Assembly (NCBI RefSeq): GCF_007005445.1
Contig: NZ_CP041387.1
Location: forward strand, 744,001 to 808,000
DNA length: 64,000 nucleotides
DNA from: Rhodopseudomonas palustris
GTDB taxonomy: Bacteria; Pseudomonadota; Alphaproteobacteria; Rhizobiales; Xanthobacteraceae
Direction: 5' to 3'
The notes under the pieces: generated by a model
The model's database searches: none
Told to the model about the DNA's origin: nothing
Seen by the model: the letters and a program-made list of their open reading frames with translations, nothing else
Part shown: positions 52,662-64,000 of the stretch, piece after piece
How positions within the stretch are numbered: position 1 is the first letter of the stretch
How the letters are laid out: every line of letters starts with the position of its first letter
Position numbers and translations under genes: made by a program

Positions 52662-53630
52662 TCAGCCCCGCTTGCCGCGGGGCGAGGGCCGGGTCAGCCG
52701 TAGCCGGCCGTGGGTGCGCGGCAGGAACTGCGGGCCTTCGGCCTTCAGGAAGTCGAGCATCGCCCGCGCCGGCGGCAGCAGCACCTTGTCCCGACGGCTG
52801 ACCACGAACCACTGCCGCACCACCGGCAATCCTTCGACATCCAGAATCACCAACCGCCGCTCGTCGAGCTCGGTGGCGACGGTGTGGGCCGAGATGAAGG
52901 CGATGCCGAGCCCGGCAATCACCGCCTGCTTGATGGTCTCGTTGCTGGTCATCTCCATGCCGATCGCCGGGCTGATTCCGGCGCCGCCGAAGAACTGCTC
53001 CATCAGGCTGCGCGTGCCCGAGCCGGGCTCGCGGGTCACGAAGGTCTCGCTCGCCAGTTCGGCCGGCGCAATGCCGTCCTTGCGGGCCAGCCGATGCGCG
53101 GTCGGCGCGATGACGACGTGTGGATGGTCGCCGATCAGGTGGACGTCGACCTCGAGATCGACCGGCGGACGTCCCATGATGGCGATGTCGAGTTCGTAGT
53201 TGCGCAGCTCGGCGCCGATTTCCTGGCGATTGCCGATCGACAGATGCACGTCGATCTTCGGATGACGCTTGAGAAAGCCCGAGATCGCGAACGGCACGAA
53301 GTACTTCGCGGTCGACACCGCGCCGATCGAAATTCGTCCCGCGGTCTTGCCGGCGATCATCTCCAGCGAGGTCTCGCACGCGGCGATCGCGGCCTCGATC
53401 CGCTCGCTGAGCGCCAGCACTTCGCGCCCGGCGTCGGTCAGCCGCATGCCGTCACTGCTGCGCTGGATCAGCGGCAGATCGGCGAGCGCCTGCAGATTGC
53501 GGAGCTGCAGCGTCACGGCCGGCTGCGTCAGGTTCAATTTGACTGCCGCCGCGGTGATGCTGCCGGTCTCTGCCAACGCCGCCAGCGCGCGGAGCTGGCG
53601 GATCGAGACGGTCCTGAATTGTCGACTCAT
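52662..53630 (-). CDS. cbbR: CbbR, LysR-type regulator of the cbb operon
   Basis: CbbR activates RuBisCO operon transcription, usually in response to metabolites such as RuBP. The 322-residue protein has the N-terminal winged helix-turn-helix (IRQLRALAALAETGSITAAA, then LTQPAVTLQLRNLQ) and a C-terminal substrate-binding domain (residues ~95-300) with FVTREPGSGTR, a segment typical of CbbR. It is divergent from the response-regulator/kinase genes and close to cbbLSX. A perfect GGTCAA-CC-TTGACC dyad 55 bases upstream could be its own operator. Confidence 0.92.
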   Translation of the reverse strand: MSRQFRTVSIRQLRALAALAETGSITAAAVKLNLTQPAVTLQLRNLQALADLPLIQRSSDGMRLTDAGREVLALSERIEAAIAACETSLEMIAGKTAGRISIGAVSTAKYFVPFAISGFLKRHPKIDVHLSIGNRQEIGAELRNYELDIAIMGRPPVDLEVDVHLIGDHPHVVIAPTAHRLARKDGIAPAELASETFVTREPGSGTRSLMEQFFGGAGISPAIGMEMTSNETIKQAVIAGLGIAFISAHTVATELDERRLVILDVEGLPVVRQWFVVSRRDKVLLPPARAMLDFLKAEGPQFLPRTHGRLRLTRPSPRGKRG

Positions 53631-53684
53631 CGAACAACGACTGTATGCGTGGCGGTGGTCGAGTTTCGGTCATTCGCTCGGGAG

Positions 53685-53698
53685 GGTCAACCTTGACC
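53685..53698. promoter_or_regulatory. Palindrome upstream of cbbR
   Basis: GGTCAA and TTGACC are perfect inverted arms around CC, about 55 bases before the cbbR ATG. LysR-type regulators often bind such dyads for autoregulation. CbbR binding is inferred. Confidence 0.45.
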
Positions 53699-54205
53699 GA
53701 ACGCGCTGTGTCGTCCGCACCGGCGGCACGTCCGGCACGGCAGGCGCCGATCGGGCGTTCGACGATGTCGAGGTGGACGGTGATCGGACATCGATCGGCG
53801 TGCCCGGCGGCTTGCGTATCAGCGCCGTAGCTGGCGCGCGTCGAACAGGGGCGACTGGCGTGCGTTAGTTTCGGCTGATCACGAACCGCAGATGTGTGTC
53901 GTGTCGGAGAGGTGCGCCGGATGACGTGCGCGCGTGTGTCGTCGGCTGCTGCGACAATTCGATTAGTTGCGGTTGTTGGCGCGTCGAGTCGATTAGTTGC
54001 GTCGACGGCGCTGCGGGTCGGGTGCGGTCGCTTCGATGGGGGACTGGTCCGGCGTGTGCGTCGTCTGGCGGAGTGTGGATTGTACGGGGAGGGGGCTTCG
54101 TAAAGTTCCGAGTAATGTCGAAATTAGTACGTAACTACGTGTAATACCGAGTAACTGGCCGGGGTGCTTTCCATCGAGTGAGAATCGAGGTCACTTAAAC
54201 GGTAT

Positions 54206-54219
54206 GTTAGCGAGCTAAC
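54206..54219. promoter_or_regulatory. Palindrome upstream of the CbbRRS genes
   Basis: GTTAGC and GCTAAC are perfect arms around GA, 143 bases before the first response regulator. TTA-N6-TAA spacing is compatible with a LysR-type half-site arrangement. The binding protein is unknown. Confidence 0.4.
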
Positions 54220-54362
54220 TATCATGGTGGTCGTCGTGGGGTTCGTCATTTGGTCCGTCATGAGGCTCGTTGTGGTGGTCGTCATGGCGCTGCGTCGATG
54301 CGGGTCGGAGAGGTTGTTTGTCACGGCAGGACCGGCGCGCGGGTGTCGGATAGGGAGGTCGT

Positions 54363-55052
54363 GTGAAGAGTCGCGTTCTGCATATCGACGACGATCCGGC
54401 GATGCTGAAAGTTGTTGCTGCGGTACTGTCACGTGATCCGACGCTCGAAACGAGAGGGTGCCTCTCCGCCGAGGAGGGGATGCGCGCCGCTGCCGAATGG
54501 CTGCCGGATCTGATTTTGAGCGACGTTTCGATGCCCGAGGTCGACGGCCTCCAGTTGCTCGGGGAGTTGCGCAATCGGCCGCTCACCATGGGAATCCCGG
54601 TCGTGTTCACCACCGCCTGTGGCCGATTCGAGGACATCGCCGATTTCAAAGCGCTCGGCGCGTCCGGCATCATCGCAAAGCCTTTCAACCTGCGGGAGTT
54701 GATCGGCAGCGTGCGCGGATATCTGGCGCTCGCGGCAACCGCGGTCGACGACGCCGGCCCGGCGCCGGAGATCGGAATCCGGGACCGCTTCAAAGACGAT
54801 GCCGCGTTGCTCCGGGAGTTGCGCGGACCCTTCGAAGCCGGCGGCGCACCGGACGATTTGCGGCACGTCGTCCACAAGCTGGTGGGTGTCGCGGGGATCT
54901 ACGGCTTCGGAGCGATCAGCGATGCTGCGGCAGCGGTCGAGGACGGGATCGCACATATGACGTCCGACGGCGTCGCCCGAGCCGACACGCTTGCAGGGCT
55001 GGATGGCCTCCTCGAATTGCTCGATCGGAACAGCGGCCCGCAACCGGATTGA
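54363..55052 (+). CDS. CbbRRS response regulator with receiver and HPt domains
   Basis: This 229-residue response regulator has a receiver domain (residues 5-120) with phospho-acceptor Asp54 (LILSDVSMPEVDG), the acidic pocket in HIDDDP and Lys106 in AKPF. An HPt domain follows, with His171 in RHVVHKLVGVAG. There is no DNA-binding domain. It is one of two regulators of the CbbRRS system, described by Romagnoli and Tabita, that tunes form I RuBisCO expression with CbbR. GTG start; GGGAGG is 5 bases upstream. I do not assign the number (RR1 or RR2) because I am not sure of the published order. Confidence 0.88.
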   Translation: MKSRVLHIDDDPAMLKVVAAVLSRDPTLETRGCLSAEEGMRAAAEWLPDLILSDVSMPEVDGLQLLGELRNRPLTMGIPVVFTTACGRFEDIADFKALGASGIIAKPFNLRELIGSVRGYLALAATAVDDAGPAPEIGIRDRFKDDAALLRELRGPFEAGGAPDDLRHVVHKLVGVAGIYGFGAISDAAAAVEDGIAHMTSDGVARADTLAGLDGLLELLDRNSGPQPD

Positions 55053-55074
55053 TCATCGCGATTTGGAGAGCCGT

Positions 55075-55911
55075 ATGAACGCGCCCGTGATCCTGATTGC
55101 CGACGATGATCCTGCCGTTCTGGCGGCGCTGTCGACCCGCTGCAGGAAGATGGGGTTCGAGGTCGACACCGCGACCAACGGCCTGCAGATGCTGCTGAAG
55201 GCCAGACGCAGCTCGCCCGACCTGATCATCGTCGACATCAACATGCCGAAGCTCGACGGGCTCACCGCCTCGTACCATCTGCTCGAACCGGGCGGCCTTG
55301 CGGCGGACGTCATCATCGTCACCGGCACCCCGAGCGACGAAACGCTGCAGCACTGCGAAGCGATGGGGCTGTTCTACGCCTGCAAGCGCGAGCAATTCTG
55401 GCAGGATATCTGCCAGGCCCTCACGGAGATCTTTCCGCACATGGCCGAAGCGATCGCCGAGCAGATCGGGCCGTTTGCGACGATGCCGGACGCGGTGCCG
55501 AGCAATCCGCGCGTGCTGGTGGTCGACGACGACGAGCAGGTCGCCCAGTTCTTGTCCAGCCGTCTGAAGAAGCTCGGCATCGAGGTGCTGTACGCGCCCA
55601 ATGCGGCCCGTGCCCTGCGGCTCGCCGCCAGCCACTATCCCAGTGTCGTCGTCACCGACTACTACATGCCCGAAGGCGACGCGGAATTTCTGATCATGCG
55701 GCTGCGGAGCTCGCGCGCCACGGCGCAGATCCCGGTCATCGTCATCAGCGGAAGGGAGCTCGACGAGACCACTGCCAAGCAGCTCAAGCGAGAGATGCTG
55801 GGCTATCCCGGCGCCGTCGGCATCTTCAGGAAGTCGTTCGACGTCAGCGAGCTGTTCGATGCGATCCAGCAATATTGCTCGGCCGAGCCGATTGCTGCCG
55901 TGAAGCTCTGA
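55075..55911 (+). CDS. CbbRRS response regulator with two receiver domains
   Basis: The 278-residue protein has two receiver domains and no output domain. Receiver 1 (residues 5-125) has Asp54 in LIIVDINMPKLDG; the usual KP pair is replaced by CKRE. Receiver 2 (residues 146-270) has Asp195 in VVTDYYMPEGDA and a C-terminal FRKSFD in place of the KP motif. ATG 55075 is chosen (TTGGAGAG upstream); the longer frame reads into the preceding gene. It lies 22 bases after the first regulator and 5 before the kinase. Confidence 0.88.
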   Translation: MNAPVILIADDDPAVLAALSTRCRKMGFEVDTATNGLQMLLKARRSSPDLIIVDINMPKLDGLTASYHLLEPGGLAADVIIVTGTPSDETLQHCEAMGLFYACKREQFWQDICQALTEIFPHMAEAIAEQIGPFATMPDAVPSNPRVLVVDDDEQVAQFLSSRLKKLGIEVLYAPNAARALRLAASHYPSVVVTDYYMPEGDAEFLIMRLRSSRATAQIPVIVISGRELDETTAKQLKREMLGYPGAVGIFRKSFDVSELFDAIQQYCSAEPIAAVKL

Positions 55912-55916
55912 CACCG

Positions 55917-61047
<5,131 letters not shown>

Positions 61048-61059
61048 AGGAGCGCACCC

Positions 61060-61482
61060 ATGCGACTGACCCAAGGCTGTTTCTCGTTCCTGCCCGATCT
61101 CACCGACGAGCAGATCGCCGCCCAGGTGCAATACGCGCTGTCCAAGGGCTGGGCGGTGAACCTCGAATTCACCGACGACCCGCATCCCCGCAACACCTAT
61201 TGGGAGATGTGGGGCCTGCCGATGTTCGATCTGCAGGACGCCGCCGGCGTGATGATGGAGCTGAATGAATGCCGCAAGATCTATGGCGATCGCTACATCC
61301 GGCTGTCGGCATTCGATTCTTCGCACGGCTGGGAATCGGTGCGGCTGTCGTTCATCGTCAACCGCCCGAAGGACGAACCCGGCTTCCGGCTCGACCGTCA
61401 GGAGGTCGACGGCCGCAACATGCGTTACACCACGCGCGCCTATTCGGCCGACAAGCCTGAAGGCCGCCGCTACGGAGGCTGA
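61060..61482 (+). CDS. cbbS: RuBisCO small subunit, form I
   Basis: The 140-residue small subunit completes the L8S8 holoenzyme. It begins [19 protein letters not shown], has [11 protein letters not shown] and has the extended C-terminus (RRYGG end) that forms the extra beta-hairpin of red-type small subunits. It lies 12 bases after cbbL with AAGGAG before its ATG and 2 bases before cbbX. Confidence 0.97.
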   Translation: MRLTQGCFSFLPDLTDEQIAAQVQYALSKGWAVNLEFTDDPHPRNTYWEMWGLPMFDLQDAAGVMMELNECRKIYGDRYIRLSAFDSSHGWESVRLSFIVNRPKDEPGFRLDRQEVDGRNMRYTTRAYSADKPEGRRYGG

Positions 61483-61484
61483 TC

Positions 61485-62408
61485 GTGGACACGACAGCAA
61501 CGACGACCAATGGAGACGACGCGCCGCCCGCGCGCGTCGATCTCCGCGCCGAGTTCAACGAAGTCGGCATCGGTGAAGTGCTGGACCAGCTCGATCGTGA
61601 GCTGATCGGGCTGAAGCCGGTGAAGACCCGCATTCGCGAGATCGCCGCGCTGCTGCTGGTCGAACGCCTGCGCAAGCGGATGGGGCTCGCCACCGGCAAC
61701 CCGACGCTGCACATGTCGTTCACCGGCAATCCCGGCACCGGCAAGACCACGGTGGCGCTGCGCATCGCCTCGATCCTGCACAAGCTCGGCTTCGTTCGCC
61801 GCGGCCACGTCGTCTCGGTGACCCGCGACGAACTGGTCGGGCAATATATCGGCCACACCGCGCCGAAGACCAAGGAAGTCTTGAAGAAGGCGATGGGCGG
61901 CGTGCTGTTCATCGACGAGGCCTACTATCTGTATCGCCCGGAGAACGAGCGCGACTACGGCCAGGAAGCGATCGAGATCCTGCTCCAGGTGATGGAGAAC
62001 CAGCGCGACGATCTGGTGGTGATCCTGGCCGGCTATGCCGACCGGATGGAGAAGTTCTTCCAGAGCAATCCCGGCTTCCGCTCGCGGATCGCCCACCATA
62101 TCGACTTCCCCGACTACACCGACGGCGAATTGCTGACGATCGCCGAAGGGATGCTGAACGAGCAGAACTATCACTTCGCCCCGGAAGCGAAGGCCGCGTT
62201 CGAGCGCTACATCGGCATCCGCAAGACCCAGCCGTTGTTCGCCAACGCCCGCTCGATCCGCAACGCGCTGGACCGCATCCGCCTGCGCCAGGCCAACCGC
62301 CTGATCGCCGACCTCGACCGCTCGCTGACCGCCGAGGACATCATGACGATCGAAGCGAGCGATGTGCTGGCGAGCCGGGTGTTCGGGAAGGGCGAGGGGA
62401 CAAACTAA
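61485..62408 (+). CDS. cbbX: CbbX, red-type RuBisCO activase (AAA+)
   Basis: CbbX is a hexameric AAA+ ATPase that pulls on the CbbL C-terminus to release inhibitory sugar phosphates. The 307-residue protein has Walker [11 protein letters not shown] (about residue 80), Walker [12 protein letters not shown] (about residue 140), and an arginine-rich sensor region ([17 protein letters not shown]). GTG 61485 is two bases after the cbbS stop, within GGAGGCTGATC. The C-terminus [15 protein letters not shown] is conserved in the family. Confidence 0.97.
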   Translation: MDTTATTTNGDDAPPARVDLRAEFNEVGIGEVLDQLDRELIGLKPVKTRIREIAALLLVERLRKRMGLATGNPTLHMSFTGNPGTGKTTVALRIASILHKLGFVRRGHVVSVTRDELVGQYIGHTAPKTKEVLKKAMGGVLFIDEAYYLYRPENERDYGQEAIEILLQVMENQRDDLVVILAGYADRMEKFFQSNPGFRSRIAHHIDFPDYTDGELLTIAEGMLNEQNYHFAPEAKAAFERYIGIRKTQPLFANARSIRNALDRIRLRQANRLIADLDRSLTAEDIMTIEASDVLASRVFGKGEGTN

Positions 62409-62745
62409 TCGACGGTCATTCCGGGGCGCGCGAAGCGCGAACCCGGAATCCAGAAGTTGTTGCGACGCCGGATGCTCCACAGCTCGGGATTCCGGGTTCG
62501 CTCGCTCGCGCGAGCGCCCCGGAATGACGAGTGTGGTGCAAGAGAGCGCTTACCCTTGTAACGCCTTCAACACCTCGTCCCGGCGCTCGACCATCATGGT
62601 GTGGCCGGCACCTTGAGGATCACCCTCCCCCTCCAGGGGAGGGTGAAGAGAACGTGTGGCGACGCCGGGTGCTCCACAGCTCGGGATTCCGGGTTCGCTC
62701 GCTGGCGCGAGCGCCCCGGAATGACGGGCGTGGGCTGGCGGACGC
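62409..62745. other. Repeat-filled region after cbbX
   Basis: This 337-bp gap contains three copies of a TTCCGGGG/CCCGGAA palindrome (62416-62450, 62489-62528, 62686-62725) and the left copy plus the start of the right copy of a 160-bp direct repeat. No intact gene is seen, but part of it is a fragment of the hydrolase gene that follows. Confidence 0.7.
62464..62623. repeat. 160-bp direct repeat, left copy
   Basis: It matches 62661-62820 at an offset of 197 bases with few changes. It includes the palindrome and a duplicate of the last ~23 codons of the minus-strand hydrolase gene (from CCTTGTAACGCC to GGATCAC). It is a vestigial gene end. Confidence 0.85.
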
Positions 62746-62820
62746 TTACCCCTGCAGCGCCTTGAGTACCTCGTCCGGGCGCTCGACCATCATGGTGTGG
62801 CCGGCGCCTTTCAGGATCAC
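62661..62820. repeat. 160-bp direct repeat, right copy (overlaps the hydrolase 3' end)
   Basis: This copy keeps the functional 3' end of the hydrolase gene (62746 onward) together with its downstream palindrome. Differences from the left copy are scattered single bases, so the duplication is not recent. Confidence 0.85.
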
Positions 62821-63528
62821 GGTGCGTGAATCCGCAATCGCGGCTGCCAGCGTCTTGCCGTTCTTGGTCGGGGTCATCATGTCGCGTTCGCCGAGGATGA
62901 ACAGCGTCGGCACCGTCACCTTCGCCGCGGCCGTCAGCGCGTCCTTGTAGTCGTTGCAGGCGGACAGATCGTTGAAGATCACGCCGGGCTTGTTGGCTTC
63001 GAGCACGCGTACCGAGCCGCCGTGCATCCACAGGCCGGGAGCGAGGTTGCCGCCGATCTCGGCATCCGGGCCGAGGCCCCAGATCGTCATCATCGCAACC
63101 GCGGCAGGGTCGTTGGCCTCGGCAGCTTTCAGCAGATCCGGGCCGACCGCCATGGTCGAGGTGGTGCCAATCAGTGCCAGCGACGCCACCTTGGCCGGGT
63201 GGCGCGCGGCGGTCTCCAGCGCGATCAGCGAGCCCATCGAATGGCCGATCAGCTTGGCCGGCTGCGCGCCCGTGGCGTCGAGCAGCGCGGCGATCCAGTC
63301 GGCCATTTCGGCGATCGTCTTCAGCGGCTCGCCGCCGGAGCGGCCGTGGCCGGGGAGGTCGGGCGCCAGCACAGCATAGCCGTGGTGCGCGAACCAGCGC
63401 GTCTGCAACGCCCACACCGAGCGGTCGAAGCCGGCGCCGTGAATGAACACCGCGGCGGGCAGCGACGCGTCGAACGGCTTGCCGCCGGTGGCAACGAAGG
63501 TGTCTGTCCCGTTGACCTTGATCTGCAT
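62746..63528 (-). CDS. Alpha/beta hydrolase
   Basis: The 260-residue alpha/beta hydrolase has the oxyanion motif FIHGAGFDRSVW, APDLPGHGRSGG, the nucleophile elbow GHSMGS (serine ~102), an aspartate in ILGERDMMTP and the catalytic histidine in KGAGHTMMVERPDEV. The triad is complete, so it should be an active esterase or lyase of unknown substrate. It lies 3 bases after the sulfhydrylase gene on the same strand and is probably co-transcribed with it. It is not related in function to the photosynthesis genes as far as can be seen. Confidence 0.9.
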   Translation of the reverse strand: MQIKVNGTDTFVATGGKPFDASLPAAVFIHGAGFDRSVWALQTRWFAHHGYAVLAPDLPGHGRSGGEPLKTIAEMADWIAALLDATGAQPAKLIGHSMGSLIALETAARHPAKVASLALIGTTSTMAVGPDLLKAAEANDPAAVAMMTIWGLGPDAEIGGNLAPGLWMHGGSVRVLEANKPGVIFNDLSACNDYKDALTAAAKVTVPTLFILGERDMMTPTKNGKTLAAAIADSRTVILKGAGHTMMVERPDEVLKALQG

Positions 63529-63531
63529 GAC

Positions 63532-64000
63532 TCAGCCCTTCTGCGAAACGCGCAGAGCCTGCGCCAGGTCAGCGATAATGTCGTCGGCGGTCTCGATGCC
63601 GACCGACAGCCGGATCAGCTCCTCGCCGATGCCGGCGGCCTTCAGTTGCTCCGCGGTCATCTGCTGATGCGTGGTCGAAGCCGGATGAATCACCAGCGTC
63701 TTGGCGTCGCCGACATTGGCGAGATGGCTGGTCAGCCGCAGCGCTTCGATGAACTTGCGGCCGGCGGCGCGGCCGCCCTTGATGCCGAACGAGATGATCG
63801 AGCCGGCGCCGTTCGGCAGCAGCGTCTTTGCCAGTTCGTAGTCGGGGTGGTTCTCCAGCGTCGGATGCAGCACCCAATCGACCGCTTTGTTGGCCTGGAG
63901 GAAGTCGAGCACCGCCCTGGTGTTGGCGACATGCCGATCCATCCGCACCGGCAGCGTCTCGATGCCCTGCAGCAACTGGAACGCATTGGTCGGCGAAAGA
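63532..64000 (-). CDS. O-acetylhomoserine sulfhydrylase, C-terminal part (5' end outside window)
   Basis: This is the C-terminal ~155 residues of a PLP-dependent Cys/Met metabolism enzyme. The visible start LSPTNAFQLLQGIETLPVRM and the block TLVIHPASTTHQQ (near residue 105) are typical of O-acetylhomoserine aminocarboxypropyltransferases, as is IRLSVGIETADDI near the end. The PLP lysine lies outside the window. The enzyme makes homocysteine or methionine precursors from O-acetylhomoserine and sulfide. The gene runs off the right edge. Confidence 0.92.
   Translation of the reverse strand, partial: LSPTNAFQLLQGIETLPVRMDRHVANTRAVLDFLQANKAVDWVLHPTLENHPDYELAKTLLPNGAGSIISFGIKGGRAAGRKFIEALRLTSHLANVGDAKTLVIHPASTTHQQMTAEQLKAAGIGEELIRLSVGIETADDIIADLAQALRVSQKG

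Larger units (their letters stand above)
53631..54362. other. Long regulatory region between cbbR and the CbbRRS genes
   Basis: This 732-bp gap has no convincing gene. It holds the dyads at 53685-53698 and 54206-54219, repeated TCGATTAGTTGCG (about 53959-54002), an unusually AT-rich patch around 54105-54160 with repeated CGAGTAA, and a low-complexity stretch rich in GTGGTCGTC (54215-54290). The divergent cbbR and CbbRRS promoters must lie here. Confidence 0.55.

Noticed and set aside
54215..54877. Minus-strand frame with a His/Asp-rich end and a long Ser/Ala-rich part
   Set aside because: It is the complement of a well-supported response-regulator gene, and only the short repeat region is outside it.

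Overview
The window is a large part of the photosynthesis gene cluster of a purple non-sulfur alphaproteobacterium, joined to a form I RuBisCO (cbb) locus. Gene content, gene order and protein sequence all point to Rhodopseudomonas palustris or a very close relative. The markers are a ppsR-bphP pair with a kinase-less bacteriophytochrome, the hemE, hemF and hemA genes inside the cluster, and a CbbRRS three-protein regulatory system next to cbbLSX. The DNA is GC-rich with tightly overlapping genes. The bphP gene is intact; from memory the reference strain CGA009 carries a frameshift there, so this is probably another strain. I cannot confirm the strain without a database.

Layout: 1-2221 holds the 3' end of bchI and all of bchD (Mg chelatase). 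2247-5478 has a PilZ-type protein, hemE and an alpha/beta hydrolase. 5637-9199 is bchO-crtI-crtB. 9535-11125 has hemF, two overlapping tiny membrane proteins not previously called here, and a GIY-YIG gene boxed in by inverted repeats. 11253-13770 (minus) is crtD-crtC, divergent from the superoperon crtE-crtF-bchC-bchX-bchY-bchZ-pufQ-pufB-pufA-pufL-pufM (13890-23790). 24079-29724 is ppsR, bchG, a PucC-family MFS gene, bchP, tspO and a small membrane protein. 29964-35947 carries cytochrome c2 (minus), a second ppsR with bphP (plus), then heme oxygenase and aerR (minus). 36084-52105 is a second superoperon: bchF-bchN-bchB-bchH-bchL-bchM-lhaA-puhA-puhB-puhC-(99-aa protein)-acsF-puhE-hemA. 52662-62408 is cbbR (minus), two response regulators, a hybrid kinase and cbbL-cbbS-cbbX. 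The right edge (62746-64000, minus) has an alpha/beta hydrolase and a truncated O-acetylhomoserine sulfhydrylase.

Together these genes make heme and Mg-tetrapyrroles from ALA (hemA, hemE, hemF), bacteriochlorophyll a (bch genes, acsF) and methoxylated carotenoids of the spirilloxanthin branch (crtE, B, I, C, D, F; no crtA here). They also make the LH1-reaction centre core (pufBALM, puhA), its assembly factors (lhaA, puhB, puhC, puhE, pufQ), the electron donor (cytochrome c2), and RuBisCO with its activase. Control is local. Two PpsR repressors, AerR and a bacteriophytochrome with its own heme oxygenase sit mid-cluster, and TGT-N12-ACA PpsR sites lie before crtI, between crtD and crtE, and before bchC. 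A dyad that looks like a CbbR operator precedes cbbL.

Non-coding structure includes a run of hairpins between pufQ and pufB, a pufA-pufL intercistronic hairpin, several terminators, three copies of a two-hairpin palindromic repeat, short REP-like palindromes that bracket the GIY-YIG gene, and a 160-bp direct repeat that duplicates the end of the last hydrolase gene. I saw no tRNA, rRNA, CRISPR array, transposase or origin.
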